Shown here: positions 46,113-58,276 of the stretch, piece by piece | Layout of the letters: each line of letters begins with the position of its first letter | How positions within the stretch are numbered: the first letter of the stretch is position 1 | Notes under the pieces: model-generated | Databases searched by the model: none | What the model was told of the DNA's origin: nothing | The model's input: the letters and a program-made list of their open reading frames with translations, nothing else | Made by a program: the position numbers and the translations under genes | NCBI GenBank assembly: GCA_963712485.1 | Contig: CAVQID010000019.1 | Span: forward strand, 186,001 to 250,000 | Origin: JALORV01 sp963712485 | GTDB taxonomy: Bacteria > Pseudomonadota > Gammaproteobacteria > Burkholderiales > Burkholderiaceae_F | Direction: 5' to 3' | DNA length: 64,000 nt

Positions 46113-46535
46113 ATGATTACCGGGACCCTGTCCGGGCTGGCGGCACTCGCGATGACGGGCTTCATGATCGCGTTCTTCGTGCTGCTGCTTTTCATGGTGC
46201 TGATCCAGCCGATCTGGTGCGTCGTCGACTGTGCAGTCGACGACAAGCGCGGCACGGCGAGCAAGGTGATCTGGGTCATCGCGCTGATCGTGCTCTGGGG
46301 ACTGGCCAACTGGTTCTATGGCGCCTTCGCGGCCTCCGGTCGCGCGCTGCGGCGACTGTCGTTGCTGGCGTGGGCCTTCGCGATTGCGCTGCTGATCGCG
46401 TTCGCGGTGCTGTTTTACTCGCACGCCGAGTTCCGCCGCGGCATCGAGCAGGAGTGGCGGCATCGGCGCGAGTTCATCGTGCAGGCGGTGACGCCGCGGC
46501 TTGCCAGTGTCGCTGGAGTCACCGATGACCACTAG
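46113..46535 (+). CDS. Small membrane protein with PLDc_N-like domain
   Basis: 140 residues with three hydrophobic helices (about 10-35, 48-68, 80-105). The segment QPIWCVVDCAVDD then SKVIWVIALIVLWG matches the PLD-nuclease N-terminal (PLDc_N) motif, though no nuclease domain is attached. The C-terminal 35 residues are charged. GAAGAGGA lies 8 nt before the ATG. Its last 11 nt overlap the threonine aldolase start, implying coupling. Confidence 0.75.
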   Translation: MITGTLSGLAALAMTGFMIAFFVLLLFMVLIQPIWCVVDCAVDDKRGTASKVIWVIALIVLWGLANWFYGAFAASGRALRRLSLLAWAFAIALLIAFAVLFYSHAEFRRGIEQEWRHRREFIVQAVTPRLASVAGVTDDH

Positions 46536-47562
46536 CGCGCCGATCGACCTGCGCTCGGATACGGTGACACGACCGACCGACGCGATGCGCGCCGCGATGG
46601 CGGCGGCCCCGGTGGGTGACGACCAGTACGGCGAGGATCCGACGATCAATCGGCTGCAGGAACGCGTCGCCGAACTGCTTGGCAAGGACGCGGCGCTGTG
46701 GCTGCCGAGCGGCACGATGGCCAACCAGGTCGCGTTGCGCGTGCTGACGCGGCCCGGCGATGACGTCGTCGTCAGTCGCGAAAGCCATGCGGTCTGGCAT
46801 GAAACCGGCGGCTCCGCTGCGAACGCCGGGGTGCAGTTCACGGAAATCGGCGCACGCGGCGTGTATACGACGGAAGAATTCCTGGCCGCGCGCAAGCCGC
46901 GTGGCCATGCGATCTATCCGCCGACGACGCTGCTCGAAATCGAGAACACGCACAACCGTTCGGGCGGCATCGTCGTGCCTCAGGACGACGTGGTGCGGAT
47001 TTGCGCCGCGGCCCGCGATCACGGCGTGGCCTGCTTCCTCGATGGTGCGCGTCTGTGGAACGCGGCGGTCGCCAGCGGGCTGACTGTCGCCGAACTGGCG
47101 ACACCGTTCGACCTAGTCGCCGTGGCGCTATCCAAAGGCCTCGGCGCGCCGGGCGGCTCGCTGCTCGCCGGGTCGCGCGAGCTTATCGATCGCGCCACGC
47201 GCTACCGGCGGATGTTCGGCGGTGCGATGCGCCAGACCGGCATCTACGCGGCGGCCGGCCTGTACGCGCTGGAGCACCATCGCACGCGCCTCGGCGAGGA
47301 CCACGCCAACGCGCGCCGCATTGCCGAGCGTCTCGCCGGCAACCCGCGCATCGACATTGATATCGCGTCGGTACAGACCAATATCATCGTCTTCCGTCTG
47401 AAGCCGGCAGCGCCCGAAGCCAGCGTGGTCGTCGATCGCGCTCGCGAGCGTGGCGTGCTGCTGTTTCCGTTCGGCACACGCATCCTGCGCGCGGTGACTC
47501 ATCTCGATGTGTCGGCGGCACAGTGCGAGGCGGCCGCCGGGATCCTCGCAGAACTCATCTGA
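46525..47562 (+). CDS. ltaE: Low-specificity L-threonine aldolase
   Basis: 345 residues. DLRSDTVTRPTDAMRAAMA at the start, GDDQYGEDPTINRLQE, SGTMANQVAL and the PLP lysine region DLVAVALSKGLGAPGGSLL identify the beta-eliminating lyase/threonine aldolase family. It cleaves L-threonine or L-allo-threonine into glycine and acetaldehyde. The glycine cleavage genes begin 2 kb downstream, so the glycine produced could feed them directly. Confidence 0.94.
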   Translation: MTTSAPIDLRSDTVTRPTDAMRAAMAAAPVGDDQYGEDPTINRLQERVAELLGKDAALWLPSGTMANQVALRVLTRPGDDVVVSRESHAVWHETGGSAANAGVQFTEIGARGVYTTEEFLAARKPRGHAIYPPTTLLEIENTHNRSGGIVVPQDDVVRICAAARDHGVACFLDGARLWNAAVASGLTVAELATPFDLVAVALSKGLGAPGGSLLAGSRELIDRATRYRRMFGGAMRQTGIYAAAGLYALEHHRTRLGEDHANARRIAERLAGNPRIDIDIASVQTNIIVFRLKPAAPEASVVVDRARERGVLLFPFGTRILRAVTHLDVSAAQCEAAAGILAELI

Positions 47563-47592
47563 CCACCTGCAACGCATTACGAAGGAACGATC

Positions 47593-48537
47593 ATGGCAAA
47601 GAAGATCATCACGGTGTTTGGTGCGACGGGCGCACAGGGCGGTGGGCTGGCGCGCGCCATCGTCGGCGACACGTCCGGCGAATACGCGCTGCGCGCAGTG
47701 ACGCGCAAGCCGGATTCCGACGCGGCCAAGGCGTTGAAAGCCGCTGGCGCGGAGATCGCCGTCGCCGACATGGACGATGCGGCGAGCGTCGCGCGCGCAT
47801 TGCAGGGCGCCTACGGCGCATTCTGCGTGACCAATTTCTGGGAACACTTCTCACCGGAGCGGGAAGTGTCGCAGGCGAAGGCCATGGCCGACGGCGCTGC
47901 GGCGGCCGGCGTCCAACACGTGATCTGGTCGACGCTGGAAGACACACGCGCCTTCCTGCCCGCGGACGGCGCCCGCATGCCGGTGCTGATGGGCAAATAC
48001 AACGTGCCGCATTTCGATGCCAAGGGCGAGGCCAACCGGTTCTTCGTCGGCCGTGTGCCGACGACGCTCGCCAACACCTCGTTCTACTGGGACAACCTGA
48101 TCTACTTCGGCATGGGCCCGAAGAAGGGGCCCGATGGCACGCTCGCCATCACGTTGCCGATGGCTGACAAGCGCCTGTCCGGCATCGCGGCCGAAGACAT
48201 CGGCAAGTGCATGTACGGCATCTTCAAGGGCGGCACCGCCAATGTCGGCAAGACGTTCGGGCTCGCCGGCGAGCACCTCACCGGCACGCAGATGGCCGCG
48301 GCGCTGTCTCAGACGCTCGGGCAGCCGGTGAAGTACAACGCGGTGACGCCGGAGCAGTACCGCGGCTTCGGTTTTCCCGGTGCCGAGGACCTCGGCAACA
48401 TGTTCCAGTTTTATACCGAGTTCGAGGACTACTTCACCGGCGCGCGGCCGATCGACGTGGCCCGCAGGTTGAACCCCGAGCTGCAGGACTTTGCAGCCTT
48501 CCTCGCCCGCAACAAGGACCGGATTCCGCTGTCCTGA
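47593..48537 (+). CDS. NmrA-like NAD(P)-binding family protein
   Basis: 314 residues. Rossmann start ITVFGATGAQGGGLARAIV, VADMDDAASVARALQGAYG and KYNVPHFDAKGEANRFF are the NmrA/HSCARG pattern. Such proteins sense the NADPH/NADP ratio or act as atypical reductases; the active Tyr-Lys pair of classical SDRs is absent. It begins 30 bp after the threonine aldolase and may be co-transcribed. Confidence 0.9.
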   Translation: MAKKIITVFGATGAQGGGLARAIVGDTSGEYALRAVTRKPDSDAAKALKAAGAEIAVADMDDAASVARALQGAYGAFCVTNFWEHFSPEREVSQAKAMADGAAAAGVQHVIWSTLEDTRAFLPADGARMPVLMGKYNVPHFDAKGEANRFFVGRVPTTLANTSFYWDNLIYFGMGPKKGPDGTLAITLPMADKRLSGIAAEDIGKCMYGIFKGGTANVGKTFGLAGEHLTGTQMAAALSQTLGQPVKYNAVTPEQYRGFGFPGAEDLGNMFQFYTEFEDYFTGARPIDVARRLNPELQDFAAFLARNKDRIPLS

Positions 48538-48606
48538 GTCGCGCCGCGCTGCAGAGGTGCGGTTGCGCAACGGCCGGGATCCGTTCAACACCGTTGGCGT
48601 GCGGTG

Positions 48607-49344
48607 ATGCACGCGCGCCTCGGCGGGATCCTGATGGCAGTCGGCGCCGTGCTGGCGGTGACCTCGCTGCTGCTTCGGCATCAGTTGCCTGCGCCTTCGG
48701 CATTGCTGCCGGACCTGCGTCGTGAACCCGTGCAGGAATCTATCCAAGCATCGCCGTTCGAGACCCGGGTCGGCGGGGTCACCTACACCATACGGCCGGT
48801 CGCCGACTACGAGATCTGGGGCCTGGTCGTCAGCAACCACGACTCCGATGCCTGGTGGGACTGGATTCACAAGGCGTCCAATGACCACCTGAACGTGGTC
48901 GACCTCTGTGTCGTGTTCGCCGAGAACGTGGAACGCGGCGGCTATGTCGGCCTCGACTACTCGAGCGGCCAGTTCGTCTGCAACGTCGAGACGACATCGT
49001 CGGAACGCTGGCAACGTTTCTCGATGCGTGCACTCTCGAACAACCATCTGCTTGCCGATCGTGCGTCGGTCGCCTCCAGGCTGCGCGACGTGCGCATCGG
49101 CGATCAGGTGCGCATCCGGGGGCAGCTCTCGGAGTACGCACACAACGCGGGCTTTGCATTCAAGCGCGGCACGAGCCTGACGCGAGACGACACCGGCAAT
49201 GGCGCATGTGAAACGATTTATGTGCAGGAGGTCGAAGTTCTGCGCAGCGGTGGCAAGCCATGGCGCTGGCTGCTGTGGCCGGCGCTTGGCCTGGGCATCG
49301 TGGGCCTGGTCGTCTGGTTGCGCGCGCCGTTTAAAGCCGCCTGA
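48607..49344 (+). CDS. Membrane-anchored protein of unknown function
   Basis: 245 residues with one hydrophobic helix near each end (about 5-22 and 218-237), so the bulk lies on one side of the membrane, probably the periplasm. The middle contains YEIWGLVVSNHDSDAWWDW, DLCVVFAENV and a beta-rich part with VRIGDQVRIRGQLSEY and CETIYVQEVEVL, compatible with an OB-like fold. I recall unnamed proteobacterial homologues but no function. The ATG at 48607 is used; a GTG directly before it is possible. It sits just upstream of the glycine riboswitch. Confidence 0.7.
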   Translation: MHARLGGILMAVGAVLAVTSLLLRHQLPAPSALLPDLRREPVQESIQASPFETRVGGVTYTIRPVADYEIWGLVVSNHDSDAWWDWIHKASNDHLNVVDLCVVFAENVERGGYVGLDYSSGQFVCNVETTSSERWQRFSMRALSNNHLLADRASVASRLRDVRIGDQVRIRGQLSEYAHNAGFAFKRGTSLTRDDTGNGACETIYVQEVEVLRSGGKPWRWLLWPALGLGIVGLVVWLRAPFKAA

Positions 49345-49481
49345 CGATTCTCGGGCGCACCTCGGCATGTGGCCGCGACGGACGCTTATCCGTGCGCGGC
49401 TTGACGGCGCTGGTGCGTTCAGCCTGTCGACCGGGGCCGTCGCCGGACTTGCTATCCTTCGTCTTCGCTGATGTAGGTCGA

Positions 49482-49668
49482 AGCGGGAGAGTGCATCCGG
49501 AAACGGATGCCGCCGAAGGCGCAATCTCACCCGGAATCGCTCAGGTTCAAGAACCGCTGCGACGCAGGCGACTCTGGAGAGACCGCACGCTTGGCGCGCG
49601 GCGCCGAAGGGGCAGGGGCTGCGGTGCAAGCCGTGGCTCGCGAACTCTCAGGCAAAAGGACAGAGGGG
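49482..49668 (+). ncRNA. Tandem glycine riboswitch upstream of gcvT
   Basis: Two consecutive glycine aptamers. The first shows GCGGGAGAG, GCCGCCGAAGGCGCAA and CGCTCAGG; the second TCTGGAGAGACC, GCGCCGAAGGGGCA and the unmistakable CTCTCAGGCAAAAGGACAGA. Together they span about 187 nt and end about 50 nt before the gcvT ATG. A small hairpin CCGAC/GTCGG (49675-49688) follows, without a T-run, so the expression platform may act on translation or on an alternative fold. Family knowledge: these riboswitches turn on glycine cleavage when glycine is high. The rest of the 376-bp gap holds no gene. Confidence 0.93.
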
Positions 49669-49720
49669 TGCAGCCCGACCACGGTCGGCCTGTGTCCGAT
49701 TTGTCTTTCCGCGGAGTCCC

Positions 49721-50800
49721 ATGGGCCAGCGCACACCGCTTTACGACACCCACGTCGCCTCGGGCGCGAAGCTCGTCGACTTCGGCGGCTGGGACATGCC
49801 GCTCGCGTACGGCTCGCAGATCGAGGAGCACCACGCGGTGCGGCGCGATGCCGGCATGTTCGACGTCTCGCACATGCGCCCGGTCGATCTGCGCGGTGCC
49901 GACGCGCGGGCCTTTCTTCGACACTTGGTCGCCAACAACGTCGACAAGCTGACGCAGTCCGGCAAGGCGCTGTACTCCTGCATGCTGAACCACGCGGGCG
50001 GCGTCATCGACGACCTCATCATCTACTTCCTGCGCGATGACTGGTTTCGCGTCGTCGTCAATGCGTCGACCGCCGACAAGGACCTGGCGTGGATGGAGAA
50101 GGTGCGGCTCGACGGCGGCTTCGGCGTGACCATCACGCCGCGGCGTGACCTGGCGATGATCGCGGTGCAAGGCCCCAACGCTCGTGCGAAGTTCTGGCAG
50201 GTGCGACCGGCGACCCGCGCCGCAACCGAGAGCCTGGGCGCGTTTTTCGCTGCTGAGGTCGGCGATCTTTTCGTCGCCCGCACCGGCTACACCGGCGAAG
50301 ACGGCTTCGAAGTGATGCTGCCGGCCACGCAAGCCGCGGCACTATGGGCCGACCTCAAGGCCGCCGGTGTCGCCGAGGCCGGGCTCGGTGCGCGCGACAC
50401 GTTGCGGCTGGAAGCCGGCATGAATCTTTACGGCAACGACATGGACGAGAGCATCTCGCCACTCGATGCCGGTCTTGCCTGGACGGTTGACCTCAAGTCC
50501 TCTCGCGAGTTCGTCGGCCGTACCGCGCTGGAGCGCGACGGCGCGCGAAAGGCGCTGGTCGGGCTGAAGCTGCTGGAAAAAGGCGTGCTGCGATCGCACC
50601 AGAAAGTTGTGACAGCTGCGGGCGACGGCGAGATCACGAGCGGAACCTTTTCGCCGACGCTGGGTTTTTCGGTTGCGATGGCGCGCGTGCCGCGCGATGT
50701 GAAGGTCGGCGATACGGTGCAGGTCGAGATGCGCGGCAGGCTGCTGCCCGCGCTCGTCGTCAAGCTGCCGTTCGTGCGCTACGGCAAGGCGTTGATTTAG
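49721..50800 (+). CDS. gcvT: Glycine cleavage system aminomethyltransferase (T protein)
   Basis: 359 residues. TPLYDTHVASGAKLVDFGGW at the start, RRDAGMFDVSHM, and TGYTGEDGFEV with the downstream LGARDTLRLEAGM. It releases ammonia from the aminomethyl-lipoyl H protein and makes methylene-tetrahydrofolate. First gene after the riboswitch; gcvH follows after 116 bp. Confidence 0.97.
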   Translation: MGQRTPLYDTHVASGAKLVDFGGWDMPLAYGSQIEEHHAVRRDAGMFDVSHMRPVDLRGADARAFLRHLVANNVDKLTQSGKALYSCMLNHAGGVIDDLIIYFLRDDWFRVVVNASTADKDLAWMEKVRLDGGFGVTITPRRDLAMIAVQGPNARAKFWQVRPATRAATESLGAFFAAEVGDLFVARTGYTGEDGFEVMLPATQAAALWADLKAAGVAEAGLGARDTLRLEAGMNLYGNDMDESISPLDAGLAWTVDLKSSREFVGRTALERDGARKALVGLKLLEKGVLRSHQKVVTAAGDGEITSGTFSPTLGFSVAMARVPRDVKVGDTVQVEMRGRLLPALVVKLPFVRYGKALI

Positions 50801-50916
50801 CGTCGCGGGTGTGCGCGGCGCCGCGCGCCGCACGTGCACCTGTGCTGAAGGATTTGCAGGCTGGGCTTCGGGCCCAACGGTCACCTGGCCTGAAAGTTGA
50901 AAGCAAAGGAGAACAG

Positions 50917-51297
50917 ATGAAATTCCCCGCGGAACTGAAATACACGGAATCGCACGAGTGGGTCAAAGTGGGCGCCGACGGCCTGCTGTGGATCGGCATC
51001 ACCGATGCGGCGCAGGACATGCTCGGCGACCTCGTGTTTGTCGGCGACTTCAAGGTCGGCACGACGCTAAAGGCCGGTGAAACCGCCGGCGTCGTCGAGT
51101 CGGTCAAGGCGGCATCCGACGTCTACGCGCCGGTCGACGGTGAGGTCGTCGCATTCAACGAGACGCTCGGATCCGAACCGCAGCAGTTGAACAGCGCGCC
51201 CTACGACGCCTGGATCTTCAAGATGAAGACGACGGCCGCCATCGACGGGCTGCTCGACGCGAAGGCATACGAAGCCAACGTCGCTGCTTCGAAGTAA
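50917..51297 (+). CDS. gcvH: Glycine cleavage system H protein
   Basis: 126 residues, standard length. YTESHEWVKVGADGLLWIGI at the start and the lipoylation site ESVKAASDVYAP with Lys64. The last residues are slightly diverged (WIFKMKTTAAIDGLLDAKAY). It shuttles the aminomethyl group between P, T and L proteins on its lipoyl arm. The L protein (lpd) is not in the window. A Shine-Dalgarno AAGGAG precedes the ATG. Confidence 0.97.
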   Translation: MKFPAELKYTESHEWVKVGADGLLWIGITDAAQDMLGDLVFVGDFKVGTTLKAGETAGVVESVKAASDVYAPVDGEVVAFNETLGSEPQQLNSAPYDAWIFKMKTTAAIDGLLDAKAYEANVAASK

Positions 51298-51327
51298 TTC
51301 ACCCATTTCCTTGCCGCCGGACCGGAT

Positions 51328-54247
<2,920 letters not shown>

Positions 54248-54356
54248 GGTCTGATCGGGAACTGTCGGCGTCGGACTCGACTTGGTCGCTACGGGCGGGT
54301 AACGTCGCGCACTTTCAAGCAACGGGCGTCATAGCAGACCCGGCGAGGAGTGGAAG

Positions 54357-55257
54357 ATGAAACGGCTGTTCAAGTGGGTTGGCGGCGCCGTCGCGCTGCT
54401 TGTGGTTCTGGGCCTCGGCCTGGTGCTTGCGGCCAACGTGCTGTACGAGCGCAAGCGCGATCGCGTCGTGGTGCTCGACGTCAAGGGCGTCACCGTTAGC
54501 ACCGACGACGCGACGCTGGCGCGCGGCAAGTACCTGTTCGCAGCGCGCGGGTGCGGCGGCTGTCATGCGGCCAACGGTGCCGGTAGCGTGTTCATCGATG
54601 ATCCGCAGGGCGGCTTCAAGGTTCGATCGCCGAACATCACGCCGGGCGGCGTGGTCGCCAAGTACAGCGAGGTCGACTGGGTGCGCGCGATCCGCCATGG
54701 CGTGCGGCCCGACGGTCGCGCACTGTTCATCATGCCGAGCGAGGACTACAACCGCTTCACCGATGCCGACGTCGCCGCGCTGATCGCCTTCGCGCGCAGC
54801 CTGCCCGCGGTCCAGGCAGAGGGTGCATCGTTCAGCGTGCCGCTGCCGGTCAAGGCGATGTATGCGTTCGGCGTCGTCAAGGATTCGGCCGAGAAGATCG
54901 ACCACAGCCTGCCGGCGGCGCAGCCGGTCGCCGAGGGCGTGACCCCGGAGCACGGCAAGTACGTCGCGAACCTGTGCCTTGGCTGCCATGGGCCTGGGCT
55001 GTCAGGCGGCAAGATTCCGGGTGGCCCGCCGAACTGGCCGGCCGCATCGAACCTGACGCCGGGAACAGGGACCGTGATGACGGTCTACGACTCGCGCCGA
55101 CAAGCTGAAGGCGATGTTTCGCAGTGGCAAGCGCCCGGACGGCAGCAAGGTCGCGGTGATGCCGTTTGAAACGTTGAGCGAGATGAGCGACACGGATGTC
55201 GGTGCGCTGCATGCCTACCTGAAGACGCTGGCGCCCAAACCGGCGGGCGGTCACTGA
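54357..55257 (+). CDS. Membrane-anchored diheme cytochrome c (frameshifted in this sequence)
   Basis: About 300 residues. One N-terminal membrane helix (about 9-27), then two cytochrome c domains with heme sites CGGCH (about residue 64) and CLGCH (about residue 210). RSPNITPG and SNLTPGTG (Met/loop regions) resemble the alcohol/aldehyde dehydrogenase-type cytochrome c subunits. The frame changes at 55092-55098 (one extra C), after which ADKLKAMFRSGKRPDG and the rest to the stop at 55257 continue. It likely feeds electrons from a periplasmic dehydrogenase to an oxidase, but no dehydrogenase is adjacent. Confidence 0.87.
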
Positions 55258-55422
55258 GCGCACCCCCGGCAGGGAAACGTTCGCGCCTGCACACGGGCGA
55301 TGCAGCAGCGGCGCGTCAGGCGCTCGCCGCCGCTGCGACCGGACGCAGGTTCGAACGAGACGCCGCGCGCGAAAACGACGCGCTAAGCTGCCCGTCGGTG
55401 AAGCAAAGCCCTACAGGGCGTC

Positions 55423-56802
55423 ATGGCCGTCAGCGTCTTCGACCTCTTAAAGATCGGCATCGGACCGTCCAGCTCGCATACGGTGGGACCGATGCGCGCG
55501 GCGCGACTGTTTGCGCTGCGCCTCGACGCCGACAAGCTGCTTGCAAGCGTGGCAAACGTCGACGTGCAGCTGCACGGCTCGCTCGGTGCCACCGGCAAGG
55601 GCCACGGCAGCGACAAGGCCGTGATGCTCGGACTCGAGGGCGCGGAGCCGGCGACTGTCGACATCGACGCGATTGATCCCAGGCTGAAGCGCATCCGCGC
55701 CGATCGGTCACTGAACCTGCTTGGCAGGCACCGGGTTGATTTCGCTGAACGTGAGAACCTGCATTTCCTGACGAAGCCGTTGCCGTTTCACGCCAATGGC
55801 CTGCGATTTCGTGCGCTCGATGCCGCGGGCGACGAGTTGCTCGCGCGCACCTATTACTCGGTCGGTGGTGGGTTCGTCGTCAGTGAAGAGGTCGCGGCCG
55901 ACGGCTCGGCGCAGAAGCGCATCGCGCCGGACACGACGATACTGCCGCTGCCATTCCACAGTGGCGCTGAGTTGCTGGAACAGTGCGAAGCGAACAGGTT
56001 GTCGATTGCCCAGGTCATGCGTGCCAACGAGCGTCACTGGCGCACCGATGCGGCGATCGACGCGGGGCTCGTCGAGATCTGGCAGGTCATGCAGGCGTGC
56101 GTGACGCGCGGCTTGGCGACTGACGGCGTGCTTCCGGGAGGATTGAAGGTCAAGCGCCGAGCAGCGGACTGGTTGCGGAAACTGGCTGCGCGCGACGGCG
56201 CTGATCCGCTCGCGGCGTTGGACTGGGTCAACCTCTGGGCACTGGCGGTCAACGAGGAAAACGCGGCCGGCGGCCGCGTGGTGACGGCACCCACGAACGG
56301 TGCCGCCGGCATCATTCCCGCGGTGCTCCACTACTACACGCGCTTCGTGCCGAAAGCCGACGATGCCGGTGTGATCGATTTCCTTCTGACCGCCGGCGCC
56401 ATCGGCATTCTGTACAAGGAAAACGCTTCGATCTCGGGCGCTGAAGTCGGCTGCCAGGGCGAGGTCGGCGTCGCGTGTTCGATGGCCGCCGGTGCGCTCT
56501 GCGCGGTGCTAGGCGGAACGCCGGAGCAGGTAGAAAACGCCGCCGAGATCGGCATGGAGCACCATCTGGGGCTGACCTGCGATCCGGTCGGCGGCCTGGT
56601 GCAGATACCATGCATCGAGCGCAATGCGATCGCTTCGGTGAAGGCAATCAGCGCGGCGCGCATGGCGCTCGCCGGCGACGGTACGCATTTCGTCTCGCTG
56701 GACCAGGTCATCAAGACGATGCGCGAGACGGGTGCCGACATGCAGACCAAGTACAAGGAAACAGCGCGCGGTGGTCTCGCGCTCAACGTAATCGAATGCT
56801 GA
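55423..56802 (+). CDS. sdaA: L-serine ammonia-lyase (iron-sulfur type)
   Basis: 459 residues, single chain with beta (SVFDLLKIGIGPSSSHTVGP) and alpha (AGGRVVTAPTNGAAGIIPAV) domains. The Fe-S ligating Cys lie in GCQGEVGVACSMAAGAL and GLTCDPVGG. It converts serine to pyruvate and ammonia. In the same 10 kb are threonine aldolase and the glycine cleavage genes, all handling glycine/serine. The stop overlaps the next gene start. Confidence 0.96.
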   Translation: MAVSVFDLLKIGIGPSSSHTVGPMRAARLFALRLDADKLLASVANVDVQLHGSLGATGKGHGSDKAVMLGLEGAEPATVDIDAIDPRLKRIRADRSLNLLGRHRVDFAERENLHFLTKPLPFHANGLRFRALDAAGDELLARTYYSVGGGFVVSEEVAADGSAQKRIAPDTTILPLPFHSGAELLEQCEANRLSIAQVMRANERHWRTDAAIDAGLVEIWQVMQACVTRGLATDGVLPGGLKVKRRAADWLRKLAARDGADPLAALDWVNLWALAVNEENAAGGRVVTAPTNGAAGIIPAVLHYYTRFVPKADDAGVIDFLLTAGAIGILYKENASISGAEVGCQGEVGVACSMAAGALCAVLGGTPEQVENAAEIGMEHHLGLTCDPVGGLVQIPCIERNAIASVKAISAARMALAGDGTHFVSLDQVIKTMRETGADMQTKYKETARGGLALNVIEC

Positions 56803-57635
56803 CAGGCGCAGCAAGCGTCCTGTGCGCGGGACTGACGGCAATGTTCGTATCGGCTTGGGTCGAGCGGTTCTTCTTTTACCCGGACAACGTGCGTTACACG
56901 ACGCCGGCGCAGTTCGGGCTGCAGGCCGAGGACGTGTGGATCAACGCGACCGACGGCTCGAAAATGCACGCGTGGTTCCTGCCGGCTCAGGCACCGGCCA
57001 AGGGCACGGTGTTGCACCTGCATGGCAACGCCGCCAATGTCAGCAATCACCTGCCACTGGTGGCGTGGCTGCCGCCGCGGGGCTTCAGCGTCCTTTCGCT
57101 CGACTACCGCGGATTCGGCCGCTCGCAGGGCACACCGTCACTGGACGGCGTGGTCGACGATGCGGCCGCAGCGCTCGCGTACCTGCGCAGCCGTCCGGAT
57201 GTCGACGCGACGCGCCTCATCGTCGTCGGCCAGAGCCTCGGAGGTGCGACGGCACTGCGACTGCTCGCGCGCGACTCGGCCGGCGTGCGACTGGCGGTCA
57301 TTGACTCGGCATTCGCCAGCTATCGGCAGATTGCCCGCGAGGCCGCGTCGACGGCGGGCATTCTCGCGCCATTGGCGCCGTTCGTGATGAGCGCTTTTCC
57401 CGGGCCGGACAAGGACCCGATCACCGCGCTGCGCAAGGTGCAGGTGCCTCTGATCTTCGTGCACGGAACGCGTGACGCGGTCATCGCGCATGACCACAGC
57501 ACGCAGTTGCACGCGGCAGCGAATCAGCCGAAGGAACTGTGGACCGTCGACGACGCGGAGCACGTGGCGGTCTTCGGCAACGCCGGGCCCTGGCGGGAGC
57601 GCCTGGCGCACGCGCTCGAGGCCGCGTTGCGCTGA
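56796..57635 (+). CDS. Alpha/beta hydrolase (membrane-anchored, ABHD13/YfhR-like)
   Basis: 279 residues. N-terminal hydrophobic helix, then LHLHGNAANVSNHLPL (oxyanion), FSVLSLDYRGFGRSQGTPS, the nucleophile elbow VVGQSLGGATALRLL, and Asp/His in VHGTRDAVIAHDHS and DDAEHVAVF. The pattern matches the ABHD13/BEM46/YfhR group of serine hydrolases, substrate unknown. The ATG at 56796 overlaps the sdaA stop by 7 nt, so it is translationally coupled. Confidence 0.9.
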   Translation: MLTGAASVLCAGLTAMFVSAWVERFFFYPDNVRYTTPAQFGLQAEDVWINATDGSKMHAWFLPAQAPAKGTVLHLHGNAANVSNHLPLVAWLPPRGFSVLSLDYRGFGRSQGTPSLDGVVDDAAAALAYLRSRPDVDATRLIVVGQSLGGATALRLLARDSAGVRLAVIDSAFASYRQIAREAASTAGILAPLAPFVMSAFPGPDKDPITALRKVQVPLIFVHGTRDAVIAHDHSTQLHAAANQPKELWTVDDAEHVAVFGNAGPWRERLAHALEAALR

Positions 57636-57780
57636 CAGCCTGCGCGACATCGCTGCCATCCAGATGGCGGGATTACTGTTGTGCGCCCGGCGTCGCATTC
57701 GGCCTAACGCGCAGCGTCCGAACTGCCGCTTGAGGAAGCAAATCCGCATGCCAAGACAGCGTCCGCGTTGCTGCGATGCG

Positions 57781-58276
57781 TTAGCGGCGCACATAGTCCA
57801 CGTAATCGACCGCGAACGAACGATCAGACGTCGGCGCATGATGATCGCGCGCAGACTCCCGCCAGAGCGCCGGATCGGGCGCCGGAAAGTAGGTGTCGCC
57901 GTCGAAGTCGTGGTCGATTTCGGTGATCAGCAGGCGGTCGGCGCGCTGGCAAAGCCAGCCGATAGAGCTCGGCACCACCGATGACGAACACTTCCGCGGC
58001 TCCAGCACAGAGCGCGAGCGCGGCGCCGAGGCTGCCGGCCACTTCCGCGCCGGGCGCGGTGTAGGCGGCATTGCGTGTGACGACGATGTTGCGTCGCCCG
58101 GGCAGCGGACGACCGATCGATTCCCACGTCCTGCGGCCCATGACGATCGGATGGCCCATCGTGATGCGCTTGAAGTAGGCCTGTTCGCCGGGAATCTTCC
58201 ACGGCATCGCATTGTCCTTGCCGATGACGCCGTTGCGGGCGCGGGCGACGATGATGGAAACGCGCGGCGAGGTCAT
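57781..58276 (-). CDS. folA: Dihydrofolate reductase (frameshifted in this sequence)
   Basis: About 165 residues. IIVARARNGVIGKDNAMPW, FKRITMGHPIVMGRRTWESI, RRNIVVTRN and VFVIGGAELYRLAL are DHFR signatures; after a frame change at about 57945-57949 (one extra A) the C-terminal ADRLLITEIDHDFDGDTYFP continues in another frame. It regenerates tetrahydrofolate from dihydrofolate made by ThyA. The ATG overlaps the stop of the EamA gene (ATGA). The 145 bp after the upstream hydrolase stop hold no gene. Confidence 0.95.

Noticed and set aside
43613..46309. Minus-strand open frame of 1550 codons running from the DUF6600 gene across the whole decarboxylase gene
   Set aside because: Only its 3' part (41657-43612) has a lipobox and family motifs. 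The upstream part is exactly antisense to a well-conserved PLP decarboxylase and reads as low-complexity Arg/His-rich sequence, a common artefact of GC-rich codon bias.
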